Positions 37,269 to 46,996 are shown, numbered from the stretch's first letter. The stretch: 64,000 bases of DNA from Coriobacteriaceae bacterium (GCA_015062655.1 SUUG01000020.1:1-64000); one strand, 5' to 3'. Notes: generated from the sequence alone by a model not told the origin. Made by a program: numbers and translations.

Positions 37269-37766
37269 ATGTTAGACGGACTCATGATGCCGTTTTTGCG
37301 CCGTCAGCGCGATCTGGTGCTCGCAGCCCCGCTCGCCGGAGCGGTGGTGCCCCTCACATCGGTGCGCGACGAGACCTTCTCCACGGGCATCCTCGGCACG
37401 GGGGTCGCGATCCAGCCCGCGGGAGAGCGCGTGGTGGCTCCTGCCAACGCCAAGATCGAGGCGATCTTCCCCACGGGCCATGCCGTCGCCTTGCACACGG
37501 AGGACGGACTCGACATCCTGATCCACCTGGGGCTCGACACCGTCGGGCTGCGGGGCAAGCACTTCAAGGTCCATGCGCGCCCCGGTGAGACGGTTGAGCG
37601 CGGCGCGGTGCTCATCGAGTTCGAACGCGCGCAGATCGAGGCCGAGGGGTACGACACCATCGTCCCGGTGCTCGTGCGCAACGCGCTCGAGTTCTCGAGC
37701 CTGACGCCCACCGAAAAGCGACGCGTCTCAGAGCTGGACGACCTCATCTACGTGCGCGGTCGCTAG
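37269..37766 (+). CDS. Stand-alone PTS glucose-type EIIA component
   Basis: The 165-residue protein is a full EIIA-Glc domain: VVAPANAKIEAIFPTGHAVALHTEDGLDILIHLGLDTVGL, where the His of ILIHLGLDTV is the phosphorylation site, and the later GYDTIVPVLV. ATG 37269 has AAGGGAAG upstream. No EIIB or EIIC lies adjacent, so it must serve an EIIBC encoded elsewhere, perhaps for N-acetylglucosamine given the glmM and nagB neighbours. The weak hairpin GGCGCCCGG/CCGGGCGCC (37788-37815) follows. Confidence 0.9.
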   Translation: MLDGLMMPFLRRQRDLVLAAPLAGAVVPLTSVRDETFSTGILGTGVAIQPAGERVVAPANAKIEAIFPTGHAVALHTEDGLDILIHLGLDTVGLRGKHFKVHARPGETVERGAVLIEFERAQIEAEGYDTIVPVLVRNALEFSSLTPTEKRRVSELDDLIYVRGR

Positions 37767-38026
37767 GCCGCGCACCCGCGCCCGTGCGGCGCCCGGTCGC
37801 AGGGGGCCGGGCGCCGTCGGCTGCGTCCCGAGGGTGGAAAAACCCCGCGAAACGTGACATGATGGTGGGGTCCGGGTGCATTCCGGACCGACGCGGACGG
37901 GCAGGGGCCCCGGCGCGGTCGGACGTTCCATTCGCGCGTGTCCTCGCCCTGGTGGCCGCGCCTCCTTGACGGGGGTGCCCAACGGGGGCTCCCCATGGCG
38001 ATTCGCCACGGAGAGAAGGGATTGCG

Positions 38027-38755
38027 ATGCGTATCATCCACACTGCAGACTATGAGGACATGAGCCGCAAGGCCGCGAGCGTGATCGCCGCGCAGGTGGT
38101 GCTCAAGCCCGATTGCGTGCTCGGCCTCGCGACGGGCTCCACGCCCATCGGCGCCTATCAGGAGCTCGTCCGGCGCCATGAGTCCGGCGAGCTCGATTTC
38201 TCTCAGGTGAGCACCTACAACCTGGACGAGTACCGCGGTCTCACGCATGACGACCCGCAGAGCTACCACTACTTCATGGAGCGCGAGCTGTTCTCGCATA
38301 TCAACATCGACCCCGCGCGCACGCATGTCCCCGACGGCGCGAACGAGGACGCCGAGGCCGCTTGCGCCGAGTACGACGAGCTCGTCGCCGGCGCCGGCTA
38401 CCCCGACCTGCAGCTGCTCGGCATCGGCAACAACGGGCACATCGGCTTCAACGAGCCCGCCGACGCCTTCTCCAAGGGCACGCACTGCATCGATCTGACG
38501 GAGAGCACCATCGAGGCGAACAGCCGTCTGTTCGAGAGCCCCGAGGACGTGCCGCGCCAGGCCTACACCATGGGCATCCAGACGATCATGCGCGCGCGCC
38601 GCGTCGTCGTGGTCGCGAGCGGGGAGAAGAAGGCCCAGGCCGTGCGCGACATGTGCCAGGGCCCGATCAGCCCGGCCTGCCCGGCCTCGATCCTGCAACT
38701 GCATCCGGATGTCATCGTCATTGCAGACAAGGACGCTCTTTCGTTGTGCAACTAG
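38027..38755 (+). CDS. nagB: Glucosamine-6-phosphate deaminase
   Basis: NagB converts glucosamine-6-P to fructose-6-P and ammonia. The 242-residue enzyme has LATGSTPIGAYQELVRRHESGELDFS, NLDEYRGL with the catalytic Asp, and GIGNNGHIGFNEP. This is the short form common in Gram-positive bacteria. ATG 38027 follows GAGAAGGG. The 260-base gap before it holds GC-rich sequence and no clear promoter. A strong terminator follows. Confidence 0.97.
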   Translation: MRIIHTADYEDMSRKAASVIAAQVVLKPDCVLGLATGSTPIGAYQELVRRHESGELDFSQVSTYNLDEYRGLTHDDPQSYHYFMERELFSHINIDPARTHVPDGANEDAEAACAEYDELVAGAGYPDLQLLGIGNNGHIGFNEPADAFSKGTHCIDLTESTIEANSRLFESPEDVPRQAYTMGIQTIMRARRVVVVASGEKKAQAVRDMCQGPISPACPASILQLHPDVIVIADKDALSLCN

Positions 38756-38779
38756 GTTTTTGTCACATCTGATTGCAGA

Positions 38780-38807
38780 GACCCCTGCCAAGGCAGGGGT
38801 CTTTTTT
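38780..38807 (+). terminator. Terminator of nagB
   Basis: GACCCCTGCC-AA-GGCAGGGGTC followed by TTTTTT. Confidence 0.96.
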
Positions 38808-38809
38808 AT

Positions 38810-39183
38810 TTGACCGATTATCAACGTTCGGCTTGCGTTCTGCTAGAAATATGCCACGTATCTCACGTAATTCTTAACGTGCGAGGTTATACACCAAAGA
38901 TTGTTCGATACGTCCATTTACCGGTTATTCAGAGCCGCTTGCATACGTAGTCATCACAGTTTCTTCAAATTCGGGCTAGAGTGGATAAACGTTACAGTCC
39001 ATGTGTGCCGAAAAGGAAAAGGTGACTGAGCCGTTTGATGACCGATCATCGTGCCTCCTGTACCGGGATTTCAAGAAACCTGTCGAAAACCTGACGGAGC
39101 TCCTCCGGCTTCCCAGATTCCCTCTCCAAACCGGTCCCGCCTGACGTAGCGTTGCGTACACGTCAGACCGAGGGAGGCTGAAG
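38810..39183 (+). other. Upstream region of the STAND-SARP regulator gene
   Basis: This 374-base gap is AT-rich from 38810 to about 39010, then returns to average GC. It holds no supported gene; the 256-residue minus-strand ORF here is the shadow of the regulator gene. The long AT-rich stretch suggests a regulated promoter. The inverted repeat CTGACGT...ACGTCAG (39141-39166) lies in the leader just before the ribosome site GGGAGG. Confidence 0.5.
39141..39166. promoter_or_regulatory. Inverted repeat CTGACGT-N12-ACGTCAG before the regulator gene
   Basis: Perfect 7-bp arms 18 bases ahead of ATG 39184. It could be an autoregulatory operator or a leader hairpin that ends just before the ribosome site. 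Confidence 0.5.
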
Positions 39184-42100
39184 ATGGGGACAATCACGTC
39201 GACGCGCGGAAGCTCGGATTCTAAGACGGGCGCCGCACCCGTTGAAACGAGGGGAAGCGGTCCCGTCCCGCCACCTTCGACGCTCGCGGTGCGCGACAGC
39301 GGGATCATCGTCGCCCGCGACCATCTGGTCTCAGATATCATCCGGCAGGTCCGTGCGGTGGGGATCGTCGTGGTCTGTGCGCCGTTCGGCTTCGGCAAGA
39401 CCGCGCTCATGCTGCAGATCGCAGCCGCTGCCCGCTCTGATTCGGAACCTGGCACGGTGCGTCTCATCGGCGGGGATGGCCTGAGCGTCCGGGACCTCGC
39501 AGAGAGGCTCGAGCATCTCGCCGACGAGCTCTCGGGCGTTCCCGAGCCGATGGTCCTGGTGGACGAGGTCCAGGCGGTCGACGGGCGGGGTGCGGAGGCG
39601 ATCGCGGAATGCGCCCGGCGCCTGAGGGCGATGGGTGCGGCCGTGGTCCTCTCATGCGCCCCGTCCTCGCGCGTCCTCGTACACGAGCTCGGCGACTCGT
39701 ACAAGGTGGGGCCGAGCGCCCTGGCGGTGCAGCCCGGTGAGTTCACGCGATGGTCGAAGGCGCTCGCGCTCTCCTGCGAGCTGGACGGTTACGGCCTCAC
39801 CCGCGGCATCCCGTTGCTTGTGACCGCCTTGCGCACGGTTGCGCGGGGAGAGGACGGGACCGCCCACCTCGAGGCGCGGACCGCCATGCTCTACCGGTCG
39901 GTTTTAGCCGAGGCCAAGGCTGCGCGCGGCTCGCTCAGCCGCCTTATCCCGATCCTGCTGCTTTTGGAGAGGGGCTCCTTCTCAGATCTGGAACGCTGCG
40001 GGATGCGCGTGCGCGGGGCGGTCCTCGACCGCCTGAGTCGCGATTACCCGGTTTTCGATATCGATGCCGAGGGGAGGGGCTTCTCGTGTCTGGGAGCTTC
40101 CGGCGCTGAGATGGCCGAGCTGAGGCGCGAGATCATGCGCGGCCATCCTGAGCTCCATGCGAAGGCGGTGCGCGCCCATATCCGGGCGCGGCGCGTCGAC
40201 CGGGCGATCACCCTCATGGAGCAGGGGTTCTCGAAGGAGCAGCGGCTGGAGATGATCGGCGGCTATCCGGCGGCCTTCGCGTGCGCGGGACGGGCGGATT
40301 TCGTGCGTGCGACCGTCAACGGGATCGGGGCTGAGCGCACCGCGACCGTGGACGTCGGCGTGGTGCTTGCGCTCTACCTCTCCTCGCTTCTGGTGGGGGA
40401 TTACCGTATGGCGCGGACCACCAGCACGGAGCTCTGCCGGCGGGCATCGGAGATCGAGGGGCACGTCGACGCCGCGGAGTGGGGCGTCGCCCTCGCGTTC
40501 CGAGAAGTATGGGCAACCTGCCAGGGCATCGATCTGCCTTCGCTTTCACCGAGGTATCTGCAGCGAGCCTCGAGCAACCGGGCCCTCCTCTTGCGCGAGC
40601 ACGCCCGGATCTGCCATGCGCTGGTGGGGAAGCCCGATCCCGTGACCGGGCCCGCGCGAGCGCTGCAGCGCGAGGCGGATGCCGTGGACGCGGATGAGAT
40701 CGACATCCCCGAGACGCTCTTCCGGCTCAGCAGGTCGATGGTCGCGGCCTTCCACGAGCCGGAGCGGGATGTGGAGGGCGAGCTGCAGGGGCTCTCGCGG
40801 CTGTCGGCGCGGCTGGGGGAGCGGCGGCTGGTTCCGATCGCCACGCGGGTGCGGGCCGTATGCTCCCTGCGGCGGTTGCTCGCGGGCCTTCCGGTGGTGG
40901 ACGAGCGCGCGTTCAGCGACAGGGTCACCGTCGCGGTGCGCGAATCCGATCTGGACACGCAGCTGCTGTACCTGGCGGCCGAGGGCTGGCAGTGCGCCGA
41001 GACGGGGCAGCTCGTGAACGCGCGGTTCCGCGCCCAGCAGGTGGGGCGCCTCGCGGAATCGAGGCACGCCCTGCTCAAGGGGTGGTCGTTGCTGCTCGAG
41101 CAGGTCTCCATGCTCCTCAACAGCTCCCGCGTGACGATCCGGGAGGATGCCGACCTGCTCGATCTCTCCCATACCGTTGACAACCCCGCTGAGGCCTGGG
41201 CCTCCGCCCTGCTGCTCGCCGCCGCGCAGTACGACACCGATCTGTCGGTGTGGTTCTCCCTGCACCGCGAGGTGCTGCTCGAACCCCGCTTCCTGCCCAT
41301 CGCACGGCTTGCACTGGGTGTCATGGGGCAGCGCGGGGCGACGGTGCTCCGGCTGATCCCCGAGGCCCGTGTCGACGCGTACCGCCTGTCAGCCGAGCCC
41401 GAGCCCGACGGCCGCGGCCGGCGCCCCGATCTCACCGTGATGCCCGAGCTCTCCGAGGTGGGTCAGGTGAATATCTCGCTGCTCGGGGGCTTTCAGGTGA
41501 GTCGGAACGGGCATCAGCTCACCAGCCGCCTGTGGGGGCGCAAGCGCGCCGCGTTTTTGGCGGCCCGCCTGACGCTCGCGCTTGGGACGTTCGTGGGCCG
41601 GCACGTGCTCATCGAGGAGCTGTGGCCCGGGACGGACCTCTCCCGGGCGCGGCAGAGCCTGTACACGGCGACCTCGACTCTGCGCGCGGCGTTCGGCCAG
41701 GTGAAGGATGGACCGCAGTACGTGCTCACGCACGGGGACGGCCTGGGCCTCAACACCGAGTACGTGAGCGCGGACACCACGGAGTTCAACATGCTCGTCC
41801 GAGCGATCTTGCTCCAACGGGACGGCAGGGGAAGCGCCGCCCGGGCCGTCATCGACGCCTGCTTGAAGCTCGAGAAGCTCTACGTCGGCCCGCTCTACAT
41901 CCCCGGCTCCGGCGACGTCACCTTCTTCAGGCGCATGCGGCGGGTGTGCGAATCGAAGTACATCGACTGCCTGGTCAAGGGCATCGATGCCGCGATGGAA
42001 GAGGAGGACGTCACGGTCGCCTCGTGGCTTGCCGAGGCTGCGCTCAAACAGTGCCCCACGCGCGAGGACGTCTTGCGCCGTGCGATGCGCGCGCTTGACG

Positions 42101-42258
42101 CCGCGGGACGGCGGCGCGAGGTGGTCAACCTGTACGCATCCCATCTCTACTACTTGAGGCACGAGCTTAAGGACGATCTGAATCGCGACCCGGAGGAGGA
42201 GACGCGCCGGCTCTACGAGGAGATCGTCGACGGCACGGGGCTCCAGGCCTTCGTCTGA
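39184..42258 (+). CDS. Large STAND-type ATPase regulator with C-terminal SARP/BTAD domain
   Basis: This 1024-residue protein has three parts. Residues about 35-290 form a P-loop NTPase of MalT/STAND type (VVCAPFGFGKTALML as Walker A, with Ala for the first Gly; MVLVDEVQAVDG as Walker B). Residues about 290-750 are Ala/Arg/Leu-rich helices resembling a repeat sensor. Residues about 760-1020 hold a winged-helix (INISLLGGFQVSRNG, ARQSLYTATSTLRAAFG) followed by a bacterial transcriptional activator domain. In classic SARPs the DNA-binding part is N-terminal; here it is C-terminal. It is probably a ligand- and ATP-gated activator. The neighbouring radical SAM gene, 81 bases downstream, is the obvious candidate partner or target. 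Confidence 0.82.
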   Translation: MGTITSTRGSSDSKTGAAPVETRGSGPVPPPSTLAVRDSGIIVARDHLVSDIIRQVRAVGIVVVCAPFGFGKTALMLQIAAAARSDSEPGTVRLIGGDGLSVRDLAERLEHLADELSGVPEPMVLVDEVQAVDGRGAEAIAECARRLRAMGAAVVLSCAPSSRVLVHELGDSYKVGPSALAVQPGEFTRWSKALALSCELDGYGLTRGIPLLVTALRTVARGEDGTAHLEARTAMLYRSVLAEAKAARGSLSRLIPILLLLERGSFSDLERCGMRVRGAVLDRLSRDYPVFDIDAEGRGFSCLGASGAEMAELRREIMRGHPELHAKAVRAHIRARRVDRAITLMEQGFSKEQRLEMIGGYPAAFACAGRADFVRATVNGIGAERTATVDVGVVLALYLSSLLVGDYRMARTTSTELCRRASEIEGHVDAAEWGVALAFREVWATCQGIDLPSLSPRYLQRASSNRALLLREHARICHALVGKPDPVTGPARALQREADAVDADEIDIPETLFRLSRSMVAAFHEPERDVEGELQGLSRLSARLGERRLVPIATRVRAVCSLRRLLAGLPVVDERAFSDRVTVAVRESDLDTQLLYLAAEGWQCAETGQLVNARFRAQQVGRLAESRHALLKGWSLLLEQVSMLLNSSRVTIREDADLLDLSHTVDNPAEAWASALLLAAAQYDTDLSVWFSLHREVLLEPRFLPIARLALGVMGQRGATVLRLIPEARVDAYRLSAEPEPDGRGRRPDLTVMPELSEVGQVNISLLGGFQVSRNGHQLTSRLWGRKRAAFLAARLTLALGTFVGRHVLIEELWPGTDLSRARQSLYTATSTLRAAFGQVKDGPQYVLTHGDGLGLNTEYVSADTTEFNMLVRAILLQRDGRGSAARAVIDACLKLEKLYVGPLYIPGSGDVTFFRRMRRVCESKYIDCLVKGIDAAMEEEDVTVASWLAEAALKQCPTREDVLRRAMRALDAAGRRREVVNLYASHLYYLRHELKDDLNRDPEEETRRLYEEIVDGTGLQAFV

Positions 42259-42339
42259 GCCCGAGGGCGCGGCAGGGAGGGCGGGACGCGGCGATAAGGA
42301 GTACGATACGTCCCGTCGGCACGTCGGAGGGGAGCGGCA

Positions 42340-43671
42340 GTGATCTCAGAGCGCATGTTGACGGGTGTGATCAAGGCGATGGCGAAGCGCGAGCTCAGGA
42401 TCGAGCCGGCGCGCGTGGAGGCGCTGCCCGGCCCCAAGCCCGGCGTCCGCTACATGCTCTACATGCACATCCCCTTCTGTCAGCGCCTCTGCCCCTACTG
42501 CAGCTTCAACCGCTACCCCTTTCGCGAGGAGGTGGCCCGGCCCTATTTCAAGAACCTTCGGCGCGAGATGCTGATGCTCAAAGACCTCGGATACGACTTC
42601 GAGAGCATCTACTGCGGGGGCGGGACCCCCACGATCATGATCGACGAGCTTTGCGAGACGCTCGACCTGGCGCGGGAGACCTTCTCCATCCAGGAGGTCT
42701 GCTCCGAGACGAACCCCAACCATCTGACAGGGCCCTACCTGGAGAAGATGAAGGGCCGGGTTCAGCGCCTCTCGGTGGGCGTGCAGAGCTTCGATGACGA
42801 TCTGCTCCGCCAGATGGACCGCTTCGAGAAGTACGGCAGCGGCGATGAGATCTTCGAGCGCCTCCAGATGGCGCGGGAGTATTTCGACATCCTGAACGTG
42901 GACATGATCTTCAACTTCCCCTCCCAGAGCGCCGATGTGCTCCAGCGCGATATCGAGCGCATCCGGGAGTGCGGCTGCCAGCAGACCACCTTCAGCCCGC
43001 TGTATTTCTCACACGCCACGACCAGGCACATGCTGGACACCTTGGGCAAGCCGAATTACCAGCGCGAGTACGAGTACTACAAGATCTTGGACGAGGGGCT
43101 CGCGGGCGGGGCGGACCCGGCCTTCGAGCGCCGCACGGTCTGGACCTTCAACCGCGCCGGCCGCGACCTGCACGCCTGCGGCGAGAGCGTGGCGCCGGTG
43201 GACGAGTTCGGGGTGTCCTACGAGGAGTACCCGGCCATCGGCTCGGGCTCGGTCACGCACCTCGACGGGACCATCTACGTGAACACCTTCTCGATCAAGG
43301 AGTACAACGAGGCCATCGAGTCGGGACGCATGTCGGTCATGGGGAAGACCGAGATGAGCCGCCGCGACCTCATGCGCTACCGGTTCATGCAGGACCTGTA
43401 CGCCCTGCGGCTGGACAAGCGCCGGTTCGAGCGCGATTTCGGCGTGAGCGTCGAGCGGGGCCTCCCGGTGGAGATGGCCTTCATGCGGGCGAACGGCGCA
43501 TTCGAGACGGACGACGCCGACGAGCTCACGCTCACCTGCAAGGGCCGCTACTACGTGCTCGTGATGCAGCGGCAGTTTCTCTCGGGCCTGAACGAGCTGC
43601 GCGACCAGGCCCGGTCCCGGCTCACGGGCCCCGAGCGCGACCTCGTGTTCGCCGACGGCACGGTGAAGTAG
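42340..43671 (+). CDS. HemW/HemN-like radical SAM protein
   Basis: The 443-residue protein has YMHIPFCQRLCPYCSFNRYPF (CxxxCxxC, radical SAM 4Fe-4S site), YCGGGTPTIM and LSVGVQSFDDDLL, all features of the coproporphyrinogen III oxidase-like group. HemW homologues are haem chaperones; others degrade haem anaerobically. The C-terminal part (about 290-443) does not let me choose. Start is GTG 42340 with GGAGGGGAG upstream. No haem-synthesis genes are adjacent, so true HemN activity is doubtful. It follows the STAND-SARP gene with an 81-base gap. Confidence 0.8.
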   Translation: MISERMLTGVIKAMAKRELRIEPARVEALPGPKPGVRYMLYMHIPFCQRLCPYCSFNRYPFREEVARPYFKNLRREMLMLKDLGYDFESIYCGGGTPTIMIDELCETLDLARETFSIQEVCSETNPNHLTGPYLEKMKGRVQRLSVGVQSFDDDLLRQMDRFEKYGSGDEIFERLQMAREYFDILNVDMIFNFPSQSADVLQRDIERIRECGCQQTTFSPLYFSHATTRHMLDTLGKPNYQREYEYYKILDEGLAGGADPAFERRTVWTFNRAGRDLHACGESVAPVDEFGVSYEEYPAIGSGSVTHLDGTIYVNTFSIKEYNEAIESGRMSVMGKTEMSRRDLMRYRFMQDLYALRLDKRRFERDFGVSVERGLPVEMAFMRANGAFETDDADELTLTCKGRYYVLVMQRQFLSGLNELRDQARSRLTGPERDLVFADGTVK

Positions 43672-43779
43672 CCCTCCCTCCGCACAAGCCTGTCCGCAAC
43701 GCCGGCACCGCCCGCTGCCCCGCCCGCGGCCGCCCACCCGCGACCCAGCCCGCGGCACCGCGTCGCCCGCCCCCGCCGA

Positions 43780-43840
43780 GATGCCGAGCGTTCGTAACTC
43801 GGCAGAAAATCGCCCGAAAACGCCGGATTACGAACGCTCG
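43780..43840. repeat. REP-like palindrome, copy A1
   Basis: GATGCCGAGCGTTCGTAA at the left pairs with TTACGAACGCTCG at the right; centre about 30 bases. First of a doublet. Same family as copies at 43855, 47618, 59152 and 59226. Confidence 0.9.
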
Positions 43841-43854
43841 CGCAAGCCATAGGG

Positions 43855-43919
43855 GATGCTGAGCGTTCGCAATTGCCCATTTTCGCACGATAAAACGGCG
43901 AATCGCGAACGCTCGGCAT
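43855..43919. repeat. REP-like palindrome, copy A2
   Basis: ATGCTGAGCGTTCGCAATT at the left and CGCGAACGCTCGGCAT at the right, separated from copy A1 by 14 bases. Arms carry substitutions relative to the other copies, so it is an older or diverged member. Confidence 0.85.
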
Positions 43920-44087
43920 ACCGCGGGCAATGTTAAAACCGCGCCGCGGCCGATCGCGGGGTGACGCGGCCGCCGTGCGAGCGCTATCATGGGACGCCAT
44001 GCGCGCATACGCTGTCTACGCATCCGCGCGGTCTGTATCATCGTCGCCCGCACCGACACGGGGCGGCACGGACTCTGGGAGGTTTCC

Positions 44088-45860
44088 ATGGGGGATACCC
44101 ATGCCATGCACACGCACACCTGCGGTGAGCTCACGGCCGAGCACATCGGTTCCGAGGTCACCCTCACCGGTTGGGTGTGGCGCCGTCGCGACCACGGCGG
44201 CCTGATCTTCGTCGACCTGCGCGACCGCGCAGGCGTCACGCAGATCTCCTTCGACCCCGAGCACTCCGGCGGCACGGCGTTCCATGCAGCCGAGACCATT
44301 CGTTCCGAGTGGCCCATCAAGGTGACCGGCACCGTGCGCCGCCGTCCCGAGGGCATGGAGAACGCCAAGCTCGCGACCGGCGACATCGAGGTCCTCATCT
44401 CCGACATCGAGGTCCTGAACCGCTCCCGCACCCCGCCCTTCCAGATCGAGGACCACATCGAGGCCGGCGAGGACATCCGCCTGCGCTACCGCTACCTCGA
44501 CATCCGCCGCCCCAAGATGATGTCGAACCTGAAGCTCCGCTCCGACTTCACCTTCGCCATCCGCGACGCCCTGCACCGCCGCGCCTTCATGGAGGTCGAG
44601 ACCCCGAGCCTCTTCAAGTCCACCCCCGAGGGCGCCCGCGACTTCCTCGTGCCGAGCCGCATCCAGCCCGGCCACTTCTACGCCCTGCCCCAGAGCCCCC
44701 AGCTCCTGAAGCAGCTGCTCATGGTGGGCGGCGTCGAGCGCTACTACCAGGTGGCCAAGTGCTTCCGTGACGAGGACCTGCGCGCCGACCGCCAGCCCGA
44801 GTTCACGCAGGTCGACATCGAGATGAGCTTCGTGGAGCAGGACGACGTCATGGCCGAGCTCGAAGACGTCCTGAAAGACGCCTTCGCCGCCATGGGCGTC
44901 GACATGCCCACGCCGCTGCGCCGTCTGAGCTACTGGGACGCGATGGAGACCTACGGCATCGACAAGCCCGACACGCGCTACGGCATGCACCTCGTGGATG
45001 TCACGGACATCTTCAAGGAGTCTTCTTTCAAGGTCTTCGCGAGCGCGGCGAACGCCGAGGGCTCGGTCGTCAAGTGCATCAACGCCAAGGGCGCCGGCTC
45101 CTGGGCCCGTGCCAAGATCGACAAGCTCGAGCCCGTGGCCCGCGAGCTCGGCGCGAAGGGCCTCGCCTGGATCGCCTTCCGCGAAGACGGCAGCGTGAAC
45201 AGTCCGATCGTCAAGTTCTTCTCCGATGAGGAGATGGCGGCCCTGCGCGAGCGCACCGAGGTCGAGCCCGGCGACCTCGTGATGTTCGCCGCCGGCCCGC
45301 GACTCGAGAGCTGCGAGATCCTGGGCGGTATGCGCTGCCACATGGCCGACGCCCTCGACGTGCCCCGCGAGGGCCACGACTTCCTCTGGGTCGTCGACTT
45401 TCCGCTCTTCCACTGGGACGAGGACCGCAAGGCCTATGCCGCCGAGCACCAGCCCTTCACCCAGCCGGTCGAGGACGATCTCGGGCGGCTGGACACCGAC
45501 CCGCTCTCGGTGGGCTCCCGCACCTACGACTTCGTGATGGACGGCTTCGAGGCGGGCGGCGGCGGCATGCGCATCCACAACGCCGAGCTGCAGGAGCGCA
45601 TCCTCGAGAAGCTTGGCTTCACGCCCGAGGGGGCCCGCGAGCAGTTCGGCTTCCTGATGGACGCCCTCGAGTTCGGCGCGCCCCCGATGGGCGGCTTCGC
45701 GCTCGGCCTCGACCGCGTGTGCATGCTGCTGGCCGGTGCGGACTCCATCCGCGAGGTCATGGCCTTCCCTAAGACGAGCTCCGGCTCCGACATGATGAGC
45801 GAGGCCCCGAGCCCGGTCTCGGCCCGCCAGCTCAAGGAGGTCTCGCTGCGCACGCTGTGA
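44088..45860 (+). CDS. aspS: Aspartate-tRNA ligase, probably non-discriminating
   Basis: The 590-residue bacterial-type AspRS has the OB-fold anticodon domain (LTGWVWRRRDHGGLIFVDLRDRAG), class II motif 2 (YYQVAKCFRDEDLRADRQPEFTQVD), a GAD insertion domain and motif 3 (GGFALGLDRVCMLLAG). ATG 44088 with GGGAGG is chosen over the upstream-frame ATG 43989. The residue after RRRD is His where discriminating enzymes such as E. coli have Leu. His is typical of non-discriminating AspRS, which also charges tRNA(Asn). That fits the GatCAB genes at 23-26 kb. Confidence 0.96.
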   Translation: MGDTHAMHTHTCGELTAEHIGSEVTLTGWVWRRRDHGGLIFVDLRDRAGVTQISFDPEHSGGTAFHAAETIRSEWPIKVTGTVRRRPEGMENAKLATGDIEVLISDIEVLNRSRTPPFQIEDHIEAGEDIRLRYRYLDIRRPKMMSNLKLRSDFTFAIRDALHRRAFMEVETPSLFKSTPEGARDFLVPSRIQPGHFYALPQSPQLLKQLLMVGGVERYYQVAKCFRDEDLRADRQPEFTQVDIEMSFVEQDDVMAELEDVLKDAFAAMGVDMPTPLRRLSYWDAMETYGIDKPDTRYGMHLVDVTDIFKESSFKVFASAANAEGSVVKCINAKGAGSWARAKIDKLEPVARELGAKGLAWIAFREDGSVNSPIVKFFSDEEMAALRERTEVEPGDLVMFAAGPRLESCEILGGMRCHMADALDVPREGHDFLWVVDFPLFHWDEDRKAYAAEHQPFTQPVEDDLGRLDTDPLSVGSRTYDFVMDGFEAGGGGMRIHNAELQERILEKLGFTPEGAREQFGFLMDALEFGAPPMGGFALGLDRVCMLLAGADSIREVMAFPKTSSGSDMMSEAPSPVSARQLKEVSLRTL

Positions 45861-45994
45861 CGGCGACTGGCACGGCCTGATCCTGCGCGCCCGCATCCGC
45901 CCTCGCCGCGGATGCGGGCGCTTTCGCATCGGGCCGGCCCCGTGCAATCCGGTACAGTGGGGGCATTGCTCATGCCCATAGGGAAGGGGAGACC

Positions 45995-46996
45995 ATGAGG
46001 CTTGGTGTGCTCGGCACGGGGATGATCGCGCGGCTCATCGTCCCGCACCTTGAGGAGTGGGGCTGCACGGTGGGGGCGGTCTGCTCGACGCCGCGCAGCG
46101 TCCAGGCGGCGCGCGAGCTCGCGGGCACCGTCGCTGCGGCCGAGGTGCACACCGATCTCGCGGCCATGCTCGCCCAGACGGACATCGACACGGTCTACCT
46201 CGCCGTTCCGAACCACCTGCATCATGGGGCGGCGATCCGGGCGCTTGAGGCCGGCAAGCACGTGATCGTGGAGAAGCCGATCGCGAGCACCGTCGAGGAG
46301 GCACGGGACCTCGCCGCAACCGCCCGCGAGCGCGGCCTGATGCTCGCCGAGGCCATCACCACCCTCCACCAGCCGAACTACGCGAAGCTTCGCGAGTTTC
46401 TGCCGCGCATCGGCGACATCAAGATCGTCAGCTGCAATTTCAGCCAGTACAGCAGCCGCTACGACGCGTTTCGAGCGGGCACGGTGCTGCCGGCCTTCGA
46501 TCCGGCGAAATCGGGCGGTGCGCTCATGGACCTCGGGGTCTACAACATGCATTGGCTCATCGGCCTGTTCGGCGAGCCCGTCCGCGCCGCGTATCATGCG
46601 AACATCGAGCGCGGCATCGACACCTCGGGCGTGATGGAGCTCGATTACGGGAGCTTCAAGGCGGTGAGCGTGGCCGCCAAGGACTGCGCGGCGCCGTCGC
46701 GGAGCACGATCCAGGGCACGAGGGGCTATCTCGCGCTGGCAACGCCTCCAAGCAGCTGCGGCGGCCTGACCCTGCACCTCAACGACGGCACCGAGGAGCG
46801 CGTCGACCTCAATCCCGAGAACCAGTGGGAGAGCGCGTTTCGGTCGATCAGCGCCATGATCGACGCAGGCGACCGGGAGCGCTGCGAGGCCCTGCTGCGG
46901 CACAGCGTCGCCGTCTCCCACACCATGACCGAGGCGCGGCGCGCGGCGGGCATCTGGTTTGCGGCGGATGCACCGTACCGTGGGGCGAGGGCGTAG
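45995..46996 (+). CDS. Gfo/Idh/MocA-family NAD(P)-dependent oxidoreductase
   Basis: The 333-residue protein has an N-terminal Rossmann fold (LGVLGTGMIARLIVPHL), the family signature VEKPIAST (EKP with catalytic Lys) and GGALMDLGVYNMHWLIGLFG. These enzymes oxidise or reduce sugars and similar compounds; the substrate cannot be read from sequence. ATG 45995 has AAGGGGAGA upstream. It stands alone between aspS and the TPP riboswitch, with no sugar-pathway neighbours. Confidence 0.9.
   Translation: MRLGVLGTGMIARLIVPHLEEWGCTVGAVCSTPRSVQAARELAGTVAAAEVHTDLAAMLAQTDIDTVYLAVPNHLHHGAAIRALEAGKHVIVEKPIASTVEEARDLAATARERGLMLAEAITTLHQPNYAKLREFLPRIGDIKIVSCNFSQYSSRYDAFRAGTVLPAFDPAKSGGALMDLGVYNMHWLIGLFGEPVRAAYHANIERGIDTSGVMELDYGSFKAVSVAAKDCAAPSRSTIQGTRGYLALATPPSSCGGLTLHLNDGTEERVDLNPENQWESAFRSISAMIDAGDRERCEALLRHSVAVSHTMTEARRAAGIWFAADAPYRGARA

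Larger units (their letters stand above)
43672..44087. other. Intergenic region with a REP-like doublet, upstream of aspS
   Basis: The 416-base gap holds two REP-like palindromes (43780-43840 and 43855-43919), then about 165 bases leading into aspS. The 91- and 297-residue ORFs overlapping here lack ribosome sites. No T-box or other riboswitch is recognisable ahead of aspS. Confidence 0.6.

Noticed and set aside
38976-39746. 256-residue minus-strand ORF near the STAND-SARP start
   Set aside because: It mostly overlaps the regulator's coding sequence in antisense, its translation is low complexity (Ser/Arg/Thr), and it lacks a ribosome site.
43989-44087. Upstream start for aspS at ATG 43989
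   Set aside because: The added 33 residues are unlike AspRS N-termini, and the ribosome site GGGAGG fits ATG 44088.
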